From JABDGM01 sp963738665 (lineage in GTDB: Bacteria > Planctomycetota > Planctomycetia > Pirellulales > Lacipirellulaceae), in contig CAVTXL010000003.1 in assembly GCA_963738665.1 (NCBI GenBank), positions 1,276,619-1,340,618 of the forward strand: DNA of 64,000 nucleotides, in the 5' to 3' direction. Made by a program: the position numbers and the translations under genes. Each line of letters starts with the position of its first letter. Positions within the stretch are counted from its first letter, which is position 1. Below the pieces are notes generated by a model. That model was not told the DNA's origin, ran no database searches, and saw nothing but the letters and a program-made list of their open reading frames with translations. Below, piece by piece: positions 39,033 through 48,845 of this stretch.

Positions 39033-39152
39033 GTTGCTCAGGATACCGCAGCCGGTCGCCGATTGTCATCCCAAAGCATGGAACATGCTCGGTCGCGACT
39101 GTTTTGCCGCGGGGCTTGAACCGTTCGGCCCGGCTGCTATGTTGACAGCGTC

Positions 39153-39680
39153 ATGCTGCATTCTGAAAAAGACGATGAAAGTAGCGTGGGAACCGGCCAC
39201 GACGGCGCCGGCCGTTCGTGCTGTGGCCGGGGTTGGCGGCTGCCGCTTCTGCTTGCGCTTGTGCTGGCGGCGGTACTGCTGTTAAATCGGTTTGGAGTGC
39301 GGCAATCCGTCCTGCCGGGGGAGGCGCGACTGCCGAGCGGCGCGGCCGACGATGCGGCCAGCAGCCAATCCGTGGGACTGGTGGTCGATTTCGGCGATGG
39401 CACGCGGCGAACTTGGGACGCAGTGGTTTGGCACGAGGGAATGACCGTCGCCGACGCGCTCGCGGCGGCTGCCGCCTCGCCGGAATCGAAACTTGAATTG
39501 GCGCAGCGGGGAAGTGGTGCCTCGGCGCTGTTGACGCGAATTAATAACTTGGCCAGCGAGGGTTCCAGCGGGCGGAACTGGCTGTACGAGGTGAACGGCC
39601 AGCGGGCCGACCGCAGTTTTGCGGTCTATCTGCTGCGGCCGGGCGACCAAGTCTTGTGGAAATTCAGCGGGCCGCGGTAA
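39153..39680 (+). CDS. DUF4430 domain protein
   Basis: An intact 175-residue protein. A hydrophobic anchor (LPLLLALVLAAVLLLNRFGV) is followed by a DUF4430 domain with VGLVVDFGDGTRRTWDAVVW, MTVADALAAAAASP, NLASEGSSGRNWLYEVNGQ, SFAVYLLRPGDQVLWKF. DUF4430 is the ligand-contacting fold also found in transcobalamin-like proteins and in components near ECF transporters. It should face the periplasm. The next gene, 105 bases downstream, is a DUF6580-like membrane protein. Confidence 0.82.
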   Translation: MLHSEKDDESSVGTGHDGAGRSCCGRGWRLPLLLALVLAAVLLLNRFGVRQSVLPGEARLPSGAADDAASSQSVGLVVDFGDGTRRTWDAVVWHEGMTVADALAAAAASPESKLELAQRGSGASALLTRINNLASEGSSGRNWLYEVNGQRADRSFAVYLLRPGDQVLWKFSGPR

Positions 39681-39785
39681 GATATCGGGAATGTCGGAGG
39701 TCCGTGTTCGGATCGTCGTAGCCATGGGGCGGCCGTCGCGTATTGTTTCTCCCAGCAGTACTAGCAGCGACCAGGGGTTACTCGC

Positions 39786-40352
39786 TTGAATCGCAACCAT
39801 ATACAAAACGTCCGCGATCTACTCGTATTTGGCCTGTTGGTCGCAATTGGCGTCGCTGGCCGCTGGGGCCAGCCCGATTGGGAGTTTACGCCGATCGCCG
39901 CCGCGGCCATTTTGGCGAGCTGCTACTTTTCGCGGCTCGCCGTGGCGGCAATGGTGCCGGTGACGACCTTGGCCATCAGCGACCTGGGACTCGCCTCGCA
40001 CAACAGCCTGGGCGTAATGCTAGTGACTTACGCGGCAATGACGGCGCCGGCGCTGTTCGGGCGCTGTTTGCGGAGCCCGCAGAGTAGCGGACAAGCCGCG
40101 CTGCGGTGGGCCTTCTGCGGCTTGGTGCCGGCGACGCTGTTTTACCTGACGACGAACTTTGCCGTGTGGCTGTTCGAGAGCGATTACCCGCAGACACTCG
40201 CCGGCCTAGTTGACTGTTATATGCGGGCAGTGCCCTTCTTCCGGGCGATGCTGGCCGGAGACCTGTTCTTCTTAGTCGTACTTTTCGGCTGCTGGGCGAT
40301 GGCTGGGGAAAGGACGCTGTTCCCACAGGTGGAAAAGCTGCGGCTGCGCTGA
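39786..40352 (+). CDS. DUF6580-like membrane protein, ECF-transporter S-component type
   Basis: 188 residues (TTG start, MNRNHIQNVRDLLVFGLLVA) with about six hydrophobic segments, for example FTPIAAAAILASCYFSRLAV, LGVMLVTYAAMTAPALFG, WAFCGLVPATLFYLTTNFAV and MLAGDLFFLVVLFGCWAMA. This matches DUF6580 proteins, thought to resemble substrate-binding S-components of energy-coupling-factor transporters. Pairing with a DUF4430 protein suggests uptake of a cofactor such as cobalamin, but no energising module is encoded nearby. Confidence 0.72.
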   Translation: MNRNHIQNVRDLLVFGLLVAIGVAGRWGQPDWEFTPIAAAAILASCYFSRLAVAAMVPVTTLAISDLGLASHNSLGVMLVTYAAMTAPALFGRCLRSPQSSGQAALRWAFCGLVPATLFYLTTNFAVWLFESDYPQTLAGLVDCYMRAVPFFRAMLAGDLFFLVVLFGCWAMAGERTLFPQVEKLRLR

Positions 40353-40450
40353 GTCAAGCTGGCTTTCATCCGTCGCGCACATTGCCTCACCGAGGGCGTT
40401 TCGCATCCGGGCGCCAATGCAACTGCGCACTGCGCTCACACCTCGCCGCG

Positions 40451-41879
40451 TTACTTGGCATCCGCGGGTGGGGCTGCTTTGGAGTCCGTTTCCCCGGGCG
40501 GTTTGGCTTCCGGAGTGGTATCCGTTGCCGCCGGCGGCAGGTCGCTGGCCGGCGGCGTAATTGGGGCGGCGATCCGATCGATGGCGGCAGCCATTTTTCG
40601 TACGGCGGCGGAAATGGAAAGGTCGATGGCGTCTTTATCCGTGGCCTCCTGAATGACTGGGTCGATGGCTGCCAACAATTGATCGAATCTTTTCTGGGAG
40701 TCTTCCGCGACGAGCGGCCTGGTCACCGATATTGCCTGGCGAAGCCCAAGCAAATGAGCGGCCAGTGGCCGGCGAGGAAAGGCTTGCGACGGGTCTGTGG
40801 GCGAGGAGGTTCGGAAATCGTTGCGCCCTCCATAGTACGAACGACCGCCGGCGGCCGGCGGACGCCCACCGGAGTAAGCGCGTTCACGTCCGCCCATGCC
40901 GAAGCCATTGGTCTGCATGTCATCAAATTCACGCGAGTGGGCCAACTCCGCCGCTCCCACGTCCATCGCCAACTGAAGAACCTGGCCGGTGGTGGCCGCA
41001 CCGTCGAGCTTTGCTCCCTCGTAATTTAACCTGGCCAACAGCGCTGCCGCCTCGCAGCGGTCGTCCAGGGCCGGTAGCTTGTTCGTCAATTGCAGCAGTG
41101 CCAAGTAGACTTCGTTGTCTTTGCCGACGCTGCCCAATTGAGCCAATACGCCTGCGGCGCGCAACCGCATCCAGGAGTACACGTCCGGTTTGATGTTCCG
41201 GGTGGGCTCGTTCTGATTGACGAGCTTCAGCGTGGCTGCCGTCATCTCGGCAACTTGCTGCGGCGTCAGCGTCTGGTGCAATCGCGCGTGGCGTTCGAGC
41301 CCGATCAAGGCAGCGCAGATCACCGCTGGCGGAAACATGTTATCCTGCGTCGCGTGTTCGACGATCGTCTTCAGCCCGATTGGCCTCCGGCAGAGGCTTT
41401 TCTGGTCCCCCCGGGCCGCCGTAGTTTTCATCCAGTTGATTGAGCACGAGAACCGCGTTGAAGCGCACGGCCGGGTCGTAGGGCGGTTGCGGTGGATTGC
41501 CCGGCAAGCTGGCCACGATGGGCAACATCGATTTGTAAGCCAACAGGGTAAGTTGCCTTTGATACTCCGGATTACTCGTCGCCAAGATATACTTGCGAAA
41601 CAACTCTTCGCGAGTTGTGGCCAGGTTGCCCAGATCGTTCGGGTCCGTTTGAGTCATCGAAGGGAAATACCACTTCGTGAAAAACTCCACGACAGCGCCA
41701 TCTTTGTTGGCCGCATAAGCGGCCGGATTGTTAAGGCTGTCGAGAACGATGCTCCGCTGAGAGTAGGCCCGCTTATCCACCGGGTCCGTGCGATATTGTT
41801 GCGCCAGCGCCGACCGCGTGAGGCACGCCAGCGCGATTGCGATCCAGCCAGAGTAAGTTACGCTGCATCGGGCGTGCAT
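40451..41879 (-). CDS. Secreted planctomycete protein with helical repeats, one frameshift
   Basis: Start MHARCSVTYSGWIAIALACL, a signal peptide ending near ALAQQ. The mature part has SQRSIVLDSLNNPAAYAAN, RFNAVLVLNQLDENYGGPGG and, after a frame change near 41390, VICAALIGLERHARLH and MRLRAAGVLAQLGSVGKDNE, resembling HEAT-type repeats. The end is Pro/Ala-rich (PPASDLPPAATDTTPEAKPP). I do not recognise a named family. A surface or periplasmic scaffold role is a guess. Confidence 0.6.
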
Positions 41880-42212
41880 CGGGCCGACTCCTCGAGGGCA
41901 AAACATGGGCCGCGCTCTCGGCGCGGACGGCACTAAACCGGACAATTAAGAAAAGACTGGCGAGCGCCGGCAAGCCGCCGCCCTGGTATTCACTGTACCG
42001 GGAAAAAGGCCCGATTTCAAGTTTCCAGCCCGCCAACAGCCCGTGTTGGGACGTATGCAATTGATCGCTTTTCGCCGGACAAACGCGGCGCCCGAACCAA
42101 ACGGCTGACTTTTGCCGGGCGCCCGGCATGATCTTAGAATTGCCTGCCGCCTGCCCCAGGTATTCCCGGCTCGACCATTTTTTCGCGCTGCTGCGGCAAT
42201 CCGCCCTCGCCC

Positions 42213-43154
42213 ATGACGCTGCTCTACTACGATCCACACTTTTTGGCGCACGCCACCGGCCGCCACCCCGAGCGGCCGCAGCGGCTGAAGCAAGTCGCCG
42301 CGCGGTTGGAGCAAACCGGGTTGATGAGCGAGTGCCCGCGGCCGGCGTGGCAGCCGGCGACGCGCGAGCAACTGGAGCGAGTTCATACGCCGCAGCATAT
42401 CGATCACGTGTTTCAGGTGGCGGCCCAGGGTGGCGGAATGCTCGACCCGGACACGGTCGTCAGCTCGGCGTCGGCCGAGGTGGCGGCGCTCGTCGCCGGG
42501 GCCGCTTGTGACGCCGTCGCTCGCGTGCTTGGCGGCGAAGACCAAACGGCCCTGTGTATCGTGCGGCCGCCCGGTCATCATGCGCTGCCCGCCCATGCGA
42601 TGGGCTTTTGTTTGTTCAACACAGTGGCCGTAGCCGCGCGGGCGGCGACCGACGAGCACGGCGTCGACCGGGTTCTTGTCGTCGATTGGGACGTGCATCA
42701 TGGCAATGGCACGCAGGACATGTTTTACGACAGCGAACGGATTGGTTTCTTCTCGTCGCATCGCTGGCCGTTTTACCCGGGCACGGGCAGCGCGGACGAA
42801 ACTGGCACGGGGGCCGGTTTGGGTACGACTCGCAACTTGCCGTTCGCCTTTGGGACGCCGCGGCACGAGTTTCTGGATCGTTTTAAGAGCGAACTGGAAC
42901 AGTTCGCCGCACGCCAGCGGCCGCAATTGGTGCTAGTGAGTGCCGGCTTCGATGCGCATCGGACGGACCCGGTCGGTTCGCTGGGGTTAGAGGTCGAAGA
43001 TTTCGCAGTGCTCACGCAGATGGTGCGAGACGTGGCGGCCGTCCATGCCGGCGGCCGCGTCGTCAGTCTGCTGGAAGGCGGCTACAACCCGCCGGTGCTG
43101 GCCGAGTGCGTGGAGCTGCATCTGCGGGGGCTGTTGGCCGCGCCGGGTCGATGA
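42213..43154 (+). CDS. Histone deacetylase / acetoin-utilisation (AcuC, HDAC class II) family deacylase
   Basis: An intact 313-residue zinc hydrolase starting MTLLYYDPHFLAHATGRHPE. Conserved motifs are LCIVRPPGHHALPAHAMGFC with the catalytic His pair, VVDWDVHHGNGTQDMFYD with the zinc ligands Asp and His, LVLVSAGFDAHRTDPVGSL with the third zinc-binding Asp, and LLEGGYNP. Members remove acyl groups from lysine or polyamines in the cytoplasm. There is no operon partner, so the substrate is open. Confidence 0.92.
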   Translation: MTLLYYDPHFLAHATGRHPERPQRLKQVAARLEQTGLMSECPRPAWQPATREQLERVHTPQHIDHVFQVAAQGGGMLDPDTVVSSASAEVAALVAGAACDAVARVLGGEDQTALCIVRPPGHHALPAHAMGFCLFNTVAVAARAATDEHGVDRVLVVDWDVHHGNGTQDMFYDSERIGFFSSHRWPFYPGTGSADETGTGAGLGTTRNLPFAFGTPRHEFLDRFKSELEQFAARQRPQLVLVSAGFDAHRTDPVGSLGLEVEDFAVLTQMVRDVAAVHAGGRVVSLLEGGYNPPVLAECVELHLRGLLAAPGR

Positions 43155-43251
43155 GGCCGTATAGCTCGGCGGAAGCCTCGCCCTCCAGGACCACAAGATG
43201 TTGTGTGCCTCACTTTTGATTTGCCTCACAAAAAATTTTTATTTTTCCGGT

Positions 43252-43354
43252 GGGGCCTTATTCGGGCGTAAGTCGCACAAACGGTTGTCGCAAGTGGCGG
43301 CTGGCGTGCACGTTGCAGCGCGACGTGCGCGAAGTTGCAGCCGAATAAGGCCCC
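43252..43354. repeat. Inverted repeat with perfect 14-bp arms
   Basis: GGGGCCTTATTCGG (43252-43265) and CCGAATAAGGCCCC (43341-43354), with a nested GCGACGTGCGC / GCGTGCACGTTGC stem between them. An AT-rich AAAAAATTTTTATTTTT precedes it. It lies in the gene-free stretch 43155-43834 with the 43480-43770 repeat; I see no gene there. Confidence 0.75.
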
Positions 43355-43479
43355 GGGGGTGGGACAAGTGGGGCGGGTGGGGCGAAACGGTCGTCCACTT
43401 GTGGTTTGCGGGTTGCATGTCCGGAACCGTCAGCGGGCACGAGGCTTGAGCTCTAGCCAGAGGTTGTGTATCTCGGGTT

Positions 43480-43770
43480 GTCAAAGAGCGATTTGTGTGG
43501 GTGAGTATAGCAGGTTGTGTACGGTTGTACAATAGGCGTTTTTGGCCAGTTGGGTGAGTCAAGAGCCGAGGGTCTAGAGTCGAGAGCCAGTGGGCGGATG
43601 AGGAAGACGAGGCCGCGGCAAATTGCCAAGTGAAAACGGCAGAATTCGCAACCAAAAAAACCGACTTTGCGGATCAAGAAATTGTGTTGAATTCAGCCAC
43701 GAAATTTGGCAGAGGGGAGGGGCCGATAATCCGAGACTCGCCGCGGATCGTGCCCACTAGCGGTTTGACA
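43480..43770. repeat. Dispersed long repeat, copy 1
   Basis: It begins TTGTCAAAGAGCGATT and includes AGCAGGTTGTGTACGG, ATAGGCGTTTTTGGCCAG, GAATTCAGCCACGAAATTTG and a final GACTCGCCGCGG. The same markers in the same order occur at 61557-61820. Function is unknown; it may be a degenerate mobile element end or a transcribed spacer. Confidence 0.65.
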
Positions 43771-43834
43771 ACCGCCGGAAGCTGCTGTCTCCAAGATTTA
43801 TGCGATATCGCAGAATCTCCGATTTGAGGCGAGC

Positions 43835-44243
43835 GTGCCCAAAGATGCGGAGTTCGATCATCCGCCCGGAGCAGCTCTTATGCGGCGGCTATCGGCTGAG
43901 TTGGCAGCGGCCGGTTGGAGCACCGACGAGATGGACAACTGGAGGGATAGTGGTTGGTCGGTTGGGTGTCGCCGCGAGACCTTGGAACTTGAAGTTGTCG
44001 TCAGCCAGATTCAGGACCGCCAGTGGATGTTACAGGTTACCCCAGACCGCTGCCTGGAGTTATCGGCCGTTTGTTCGGTGGCAGGCCGTCCGCCAGTCCC
44101 CATGATGTTTATGATTTGGCTGTTGTCGTTCATTGCGCACTTTCTACGTTGCAGTGCCTAGGAAACCCTGAGTGGCGTTGGGACGGATTTCCCGACGAGA
44201 ACCATTCGACACCAGAACCGCAATCTGCCTTGAAAATTACGGA
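43835..44243 (+). CDS. Hypothetical cytoplasmic protein, frameshifted
   Basis: GTG start, then MPKDAEFDHPPGAALMRRLS, GWSTDEMDNWRDSGWSVGCR and LELEVVVSQIQDRQWMLQVT. The frame changes near 44057, giving PGVIGRLFGGRPSASPHDVY, LSTLQCLGNPEWRWDGFPDE and NHSTPEPQSA. The conserved acidic and tryptophan-rich end resembles small orphan proteins I have seen in planctomycete accessory regions. No family name is certain. The stop is unclear: the frame stays open to 44544, so the 3' boundary is approximate. Confidence 0.5.
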
Positions 44244-44569
44244 CGAGTGGATGACGCCGGGTTCCCGGGTTTCTCATCGGCCACTTGACTGCTTTGACCG
44301 CGTATATGCCCGGATGGTAAAATTGGAAACTCAATTTCATTCAGGCGTTGGACGTAGCGAGCGTCACGTTCGCAAACTGACTAGGTTCGGACTTCGGCCC
44401 GGCAACGGGGTGGCGACACGTTGTCGATTTGTGGTAAGTTTAAGGTGTGGAATGACTTTTGTCACGGTATGCAGGCATTTGAATGTGAATACCGGTAGGC
44501 TGAGGATGAACGTTTCCTTCGGTCTGCCCGTATCATTCCCGTAGACCTAGTCAAAAGACGAGACTTTGG

Positions 44570-45391
44570 ATGACTACCACTCCGACGTTCAAGAATCCAC
44601 CGGTCGTGGAGTTCGTTCTGGGTGTCCAATTCTCGCGGCTCGCGAAATTGTCCGCCGGCCATTTTGGACTTCTTTGGAAAGAGCTCGGGGACGAGTCGGG
44701 GACGTCCCGAGGATGCTCCACCAATCAGGATCAGTTTGAGCTTTTCGACAGGCCTGAGTGACCAGCGTTCGGGAGTGCATTCCGGAATGATAAGTCCATG
44801 CCGCTGGGGCGGTTAGTACTGAATGATTCCAGCCAAGATCGGCTGATTCAGGTGCAATCAACTGGGTTCCACTTTAATTGGCGAAAGTCAGGTGACTTGA
44901 AGCCGAGCTACAAAGCGATTATTTGCGAATTTGAGGACATGTTTTCAAATTTTGAAGCGTTCACAAAGTCAACGGGTCTTGGCGAGCTGGAGTTGAATCA
45001 ATGGGAAGTGACGTACATTGATTCATTTCCGCAAGCGGAATACTGGAATACTCCAGCAGATTGGGTGACTATATTGCCGGGATTGTTTGGGAAATTATTT
45101 GCAGCTCCCGGACTACACACTGGAACATCGCGGGCGGAGTGAGGGAACTTTGAGATTGAACCGAAGCGAGGCCGGTTTCACGTGGCGCCTTATCCGGGTC
45201 GGTGACGCAATGAGACAAAAGACACACTTTTAGTTGAGATGACCGCCCGTGGGCCAATCGGTAAAGGAGGAGTCGCAACTCTGCGTGACGGGCTGGACTT
45301 GGGTCACGAGGTGGCGGTAGATAGCTTTTTGCGGATGACTTCGTCGGACGTTCAAGGCGCTGGTAGAAGCAAGCATGATCGCAGCACTTGA
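44570..45391 (+). pseudogene. TIGR04255-family protein, several frameshifts
   Basis: It starts MTTTPTFKNPPVVEFVLGVQ and continues FSRLAKLSAGHFGLLWKELG. Later pieces are LNDSSQDRLIQVQSTGFHFN, NQWEVTYIDSFPQAEYWNTP, and near the end LLVEMTARGPIG, VATLRDGLDLGHEVAVDSFL and a stop near 45391. These are the landmarks of the sporadically distributed TIGR04255 family, of unknown function. Frames change near 44690, 44760, 45140 and 45350. It lies in a run of similar damaged orphan genes. Confidence 0.65.
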
Positions 45392-45499
45392 AAAAGCACA
45401 TGGAGCAGCTGCGTTTGGGCCGCGGGAACGTGGGATTGGCGGTCGCGCCTGAATTAAGCGCAGCTCGCTTCGTACGGCGGCCAGACGAACGCCAGTGGG

Positions 45500-45808
45500 A
45501 TGAGCGCAGCTGCGCAGCTGAAAGCGTTTCGATCATTCGTCGATGATTGGGACGGTGACGGGTCGTTAGCACCAGGTCCAGATTTGACGGACGGCGAGCA
45601 ATTGGCTTTGCGCAGAGTCTTCGGAAGCAGGACCAGGAGGCACCGGATCGAGTAGTCGTCGGTGTGAATGGGACGATTTACTTCGAGTGGCTCACCATGG
45701 AAGGATATTACGAAATCGAAGTACATTCGCCGACGGCTGCTGAAGGGCGGTTAGTTAGAAACGGCACCGATCAGATTGAGCTCACGACGTTTGGACGCGG
45801 TGGTTGAT
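45500..45808 (+). pseudogene. Small orphan protein, frameshifted
   Basis: It starts MSAAAQLKAFRSFVDDWDGD and GSLAPGPDLTDGEQLA. After a frame change near 45640 the text DRVVVGVNGTIYFEWLTMEG, YYEIEVHSPT continues to a stop at 45808. The DDWDGDG and IYFEW patterns recur in short planctomycete and cyanobacterial orphan proteins near toxin-antitoxin loci. Function is unknown. Confidence 0.5.
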
Positions 45809-45850
45809 AGGTGTTTCAAGCGAGCCAGAAAGTGACCGGACATTGTCACG

Positions 45851-46287
45851 ATGAAACGCGAGGCCGACCCAATCACGGACGATGAGTGGTTACTCCGGCG
45901 GATATACAAAGACCGATTCAGAACCAATAAAGCTCCGCTGATTTCGCCCTCCGCGTTTGAACCAAGAGTCAAAGGCCGGGGCCCCGATACGGATGGCATC
46001 AGCTTCTACCGCGAGGCTTGTCTCGCGTCCCCGAAGAGATTCTTGCGACGGTTCCGGAAAATAAACGAGACCACTACGGCATCGTGCGAATATCGGTAAG
46101 AGTTTTCAAAGAACTCGAACTTGGCGTGCAGCCACAGCGGGACGAACGCATCAACGGCCATGTCGTAATTCCGGCTCTCAATGCAACGGATTATGCAGCG
46201 AATAAGTCAGGGTTTACGCCAACCCTTTTGGACCTGGCGTTGTTTGCAAGCCAAGATGAAAATATTGTGCGCGAGCCGCGTGGCTAA
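45851..46287 (+). CDS. Conserved hypothetical protein, frameshifted
   Basis: It starts MKREADPITDDEWLLRRIYK, with KGRGPDTDGISFYREACLAS. After a frame change near 46037 it continues PENKRDHYGIVRISVRVFKE, INGHVVIPALNATDYAANKS and ends at 46287. The D-x-DG-[IL]-SFYRE and GHVVIP patterns suggest a small conserved family of unknown function. I cannot name it. Confidence 0.6.
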
Positions 46288-46304
46288 AGATGACCGGCAG
46301 GTTC

Positions 46305-46454
46305 TTGGGGTCCGGGCTATCGCGTGTACACACAATGGCGGGGCGAATCTGCTTGTGTCGGTTGTGTGGCGGCGACAAGCGCACGCATACGGCTGACATC
46401 AAGCGCGCAAATGAATACTGGCAGGACTATCAACAGAGGACGGCCAAGGAATGA
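46305..46454 (+). pseudogene. C-terminal fragment of a RelE/HigB-type toxin
   Basis: Only the end of the toxin is present: MAGRICLCRLCGGDKRTHTA, DIKRANEYWQDYQQRTAKE, then TGA at 46452-46454. This is the conserved end of the RelE-type addiction-module killer family (normally about 100 residues). The N-terminal 60 or so residues, which would lie upstream of 46305, are missing; the preceding orphan gene ends at 46287. The stop overlaps the antitoxin ATG (ATGA). Confidence 0.72.
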
Positions 46455-46755
46455 AACGCAAAGCAAGCATTTCGCACAATGATGCGGTCGTTCGCGAGCT
46501 GAAGGAGAACCCGGAGTTTGCGCAAGAGTACTTGAAGGCCGCACTGGAAAACTGCGACGAGCCTAAAGTGTTGCTCGTTGCATGGGGCATTTGGCAGAAG
46601 CCAGGGGCGGCATCGCCAAAGTCGCAAAATTGGCGGGCATCGAACGGGAAAGCCTGTACCGTGCTCTATCGGCCAGCGGCAACCCACGGCTCTCGACGCT
46701 CGTCGCCGTGACCAAGGCAATCGGGCTGAAGCTGACCGTGGAAGCGGTACAGTAG
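46451..46755 (+). CDS. HigA-like addiction-module antidote protein, frameshifted
   Basis: It starts MKRKASISHNDAVVRELKEN and PEFAQEYLKAALENCDEPKV, a helical N-terminus. The frame changes near 46600, giving GGIAKVAKLAGIERESLYRA, a helix-turn-helix, then LSASGNPRLSTLVAVTKAIG and LKLTVEAVQ with a stop at 46753. Its toxin partner upstream is truncated. If expressed, it would be an orphan repressor or antidote. Confidence 0.78.
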
Positions 46756-46830
46756 ACCGCGCCAGCGCGGCTCATGGCCGCAATCGGCCTGAGAATAACG
46801 AACAAGTGGCTGCCCTCGTGTCCCCCCGTA

Positions 46831-47757
46831 TCAAACCTCGCCGAAATAGTCGTTGTCGAGCTTCTTCACTGTATATGCTTTGTCGTCCGCAACGCCTACA
46901 CCGTTGTCGATCATATAATCCGCGAGCTGGTCGCCGTCGATTAGAACGATGCGGTGATGAGCCTTGGCGGCTGCCTCTGTCGCTCCCGATGTGAAGCCGC
47001 CGCAGGTGATAAACACCCCCTTGGTGGCCTTGTGTTCGCCGAGTGAACCGACGAACTCACGTATGGCGCCGGGGCCGACATCGGCGGTGTGTCGCTTCGC
47101 CTGCACGTAGACCATGTCGAGACCCAGTCGGTCTTCTTTGATAACTCCGTCGATCCCGCCATCGCCACTCTTGCCGACGACTTGAGCGGCATCAAGTTGC
47201 GAGCCGCCGTAGCCCATTGCGACCAGCACATCGACCACCAACTGCTCGAAGGCCGTGGGCGTCATGGTGCGCACCCGGCTCAGCAACTCGTCGGCCAATG
47301 CTTCGCGAAGTTCGTTGTAGCCGCCCTCGACGCGCTCGAGCGGCGTGAGCGAAGTCTCAACGCCATCGTCGCCACCATCGTCTGCCGTCGTGGCAACGGA
47401 CGCGGACTTGGCCTATTTTTGCTTAAACGCGCGGAACTCGTCGAACTGCGTGAGAAACGCATTGTCGATTCGAGGCGGGTTCTTCTTCAACACATCCACG
47501 CCGCGCGGAGCAATCTTGAACCGTCCGCGCGCGGTCTTTTCCAGTACCAGGCTCTTGGTAAGGTACGTGAGAGCCCAGGTGACGCGGTTGTAAAGCCGCG
47601 TTTGCGTGCCACTGGGCAACATGATTTCCCGGTCCTGCTCGCTCACACCAAGCTGACAAGCAAGCGCATCAATCGCATCGGTGGTCTTGTGCTCTTGGCC
47701 ATCGGCAGCCAACTTCACGAGCGGCAGCATGAATTCTTGGTATCCAGGGACGGGCAT
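46831..47757 (-). CDS. mrr: Mrr-family type IV restriction endonuclease, one frameshift
   Basis: About 308 residues. The N-terminal winged-helix domain reads MPVPGYQEFMLPLVKLAADG and EIMLPSGTQTRLYNRVTWAL. The frame changes near 47413, then an acidic linker. The catalytic PD-(D/E)XK domain carries TPTAFEQLVVDVLVAMGYGG, KSGDGGIDGVIKEDRLGLDM (Asp), VYVQAKRHT (Q-x-K) and ATKGVFITCGGFTSGATEAA. Mrr cuts methylated DNA in the cytoplasm and is a defence gene. It is surrounded by toxin-antitoxin and orphan genes. Family assignment is firm; the specificity is not known. Confidence 0.88.
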
Positions 47758-47999
47758 TGTGCGCTCCAGAACGGTGCAACATTGGCGACAGCCAACTATC
47801 GGTCATGATACGGCCGTTTTGGGTGTGTCGGCAATTCGCGGGATCATGAGAACCGAGAGATGGGTGGCGCCGCGTTCGCCCCGGTTCTGTTCGAAAACCT
47901 GCTTTACGGCTGGCATGTTTGCGATTGACGATTCGATCGAGTGGAATCGCAAAATTGACGATGGCGCCGCGGTGTTGACTGTAAAGCCAGGCCATCTGT

Positions 48000-48257
48000 A
48001 TGGCACTCACAGTCACTATTGGCGACGAACTAGCGGATGAGAAGACTCGTACCGCTGAGGCCGCCGGCAAGACTGCGCAAGAAATTGCCGTTTCGGCGAA
48101 TCGCCGAAATTTGCTGGCCTCTGCCAAACTCGTCAGGCATTGGCGCCGGTTCGTGTAACGCCTTCATGAGTCCGGGTTGACCGAGGACGAAGCCGTCGAG
48201 CTGTTCGAGGCTGAAAAGCACGCCCTCCGGCGCAAACGCGCGGCGGCTGACCAATGA
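48000..48257 (+). pseudogene. Antitoxin of a PIN-family toxin, internal stop
   Basis: It starts MALTVTIGDELADEKTRTAE and continues NRRNLLASAKLVRHW. TAA at 48156 interrupts it. The frame then goes on RLHESGLTEDEAVELFEAEK and HALRRKRAAADQ to a stop overlapping the toxin ATG. This is the layout of small VapB-like antitoxins. The stop could be a single error. Confidence 0.6.
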
Positions 48258-48724
48258 CTACGCCGGAACGCGTCGTCTTTGATTGCAACATTTTCTTTCA
48301 AGCGCTGATCAATCCCCTTGGACCAGCCGGCCAAGCACTGGAGGCTGTCGCGGACGGTCGCTGTATCCTGTTTGTCTCCAAATTCGTCTTTGATGAGCTG
48401 CAGGACATTACGTCACGTCCCCACCTGGCAACCCGTTTCAAGCTGACGCCGGATCGCGTCAAATGGTTTCTGGAGTCGATGACCGAGATTGCGACTACCC
48501 TAAGCGTCGTACCCGCCGTGTTTGAATTCCCCCGCGATCCTACAGACGCCCACTACGTCGACCTGGCGATTGCGGCGTATAGAAAACTCATGGTCTCCCG
48601 TGACCTAGATTTGCTTTCCCTGGGCGACCCCCAGACGGCCGACGGCCAAGACTTCCAGCGGCGCTTTCCTGGGCTACAGATTCTTACTCCCACCCAACTC
48701 TTGCAACAGCTGAGTCCGACGTAA
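48254..48724 (+). CDS. PIN-domain toxin (TIGR00305-type)
   Basis: An intact 156-residue protein starting MTTPERVVFDCNIFFQALIN. PIN acidic residues are visible: VVFDCN (Asp), FVSKFVFDELQDI (Glu), PTDAHYVDLAIAAYRKLMVS (Asp) and RDLDLLSLG (Asp). TIGR00305 proteins are putative toxin components of chromosomal toxin-antitoxin systems and act as ribonucleases. Its ATG overlaps the stop of the damaged antitoxin gene, so an intact toxin beside a broken antitoxin suggests either an error upstream or low activity. Confidence 0.82.
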   Translation: MTTPERVVFDCNIFFQALINPLGPAGQALEAVADGRCILFVSKFVFDELQDITSRPHLATRFKLTPDRVKWFLESMTEIATTLSVVPAVFEFPRDPTDAHYVDLAIAAYRKLMVSRDLDLLSLGDPQTADGQDFQRRFPGLQILTPTQLLQQLSPT

Positions 48725-48845
48725 GGAGCATTTGAGGAGCTTTGGTGAGCATTGTGAGCATTGGTGAGCATTGGGGACATCTATGGAAAGACTCGTGTCA
48801 ACCGGTTGGCTTACGTTTTTTGAATTTCCAGGCAATTGGTGGGAG

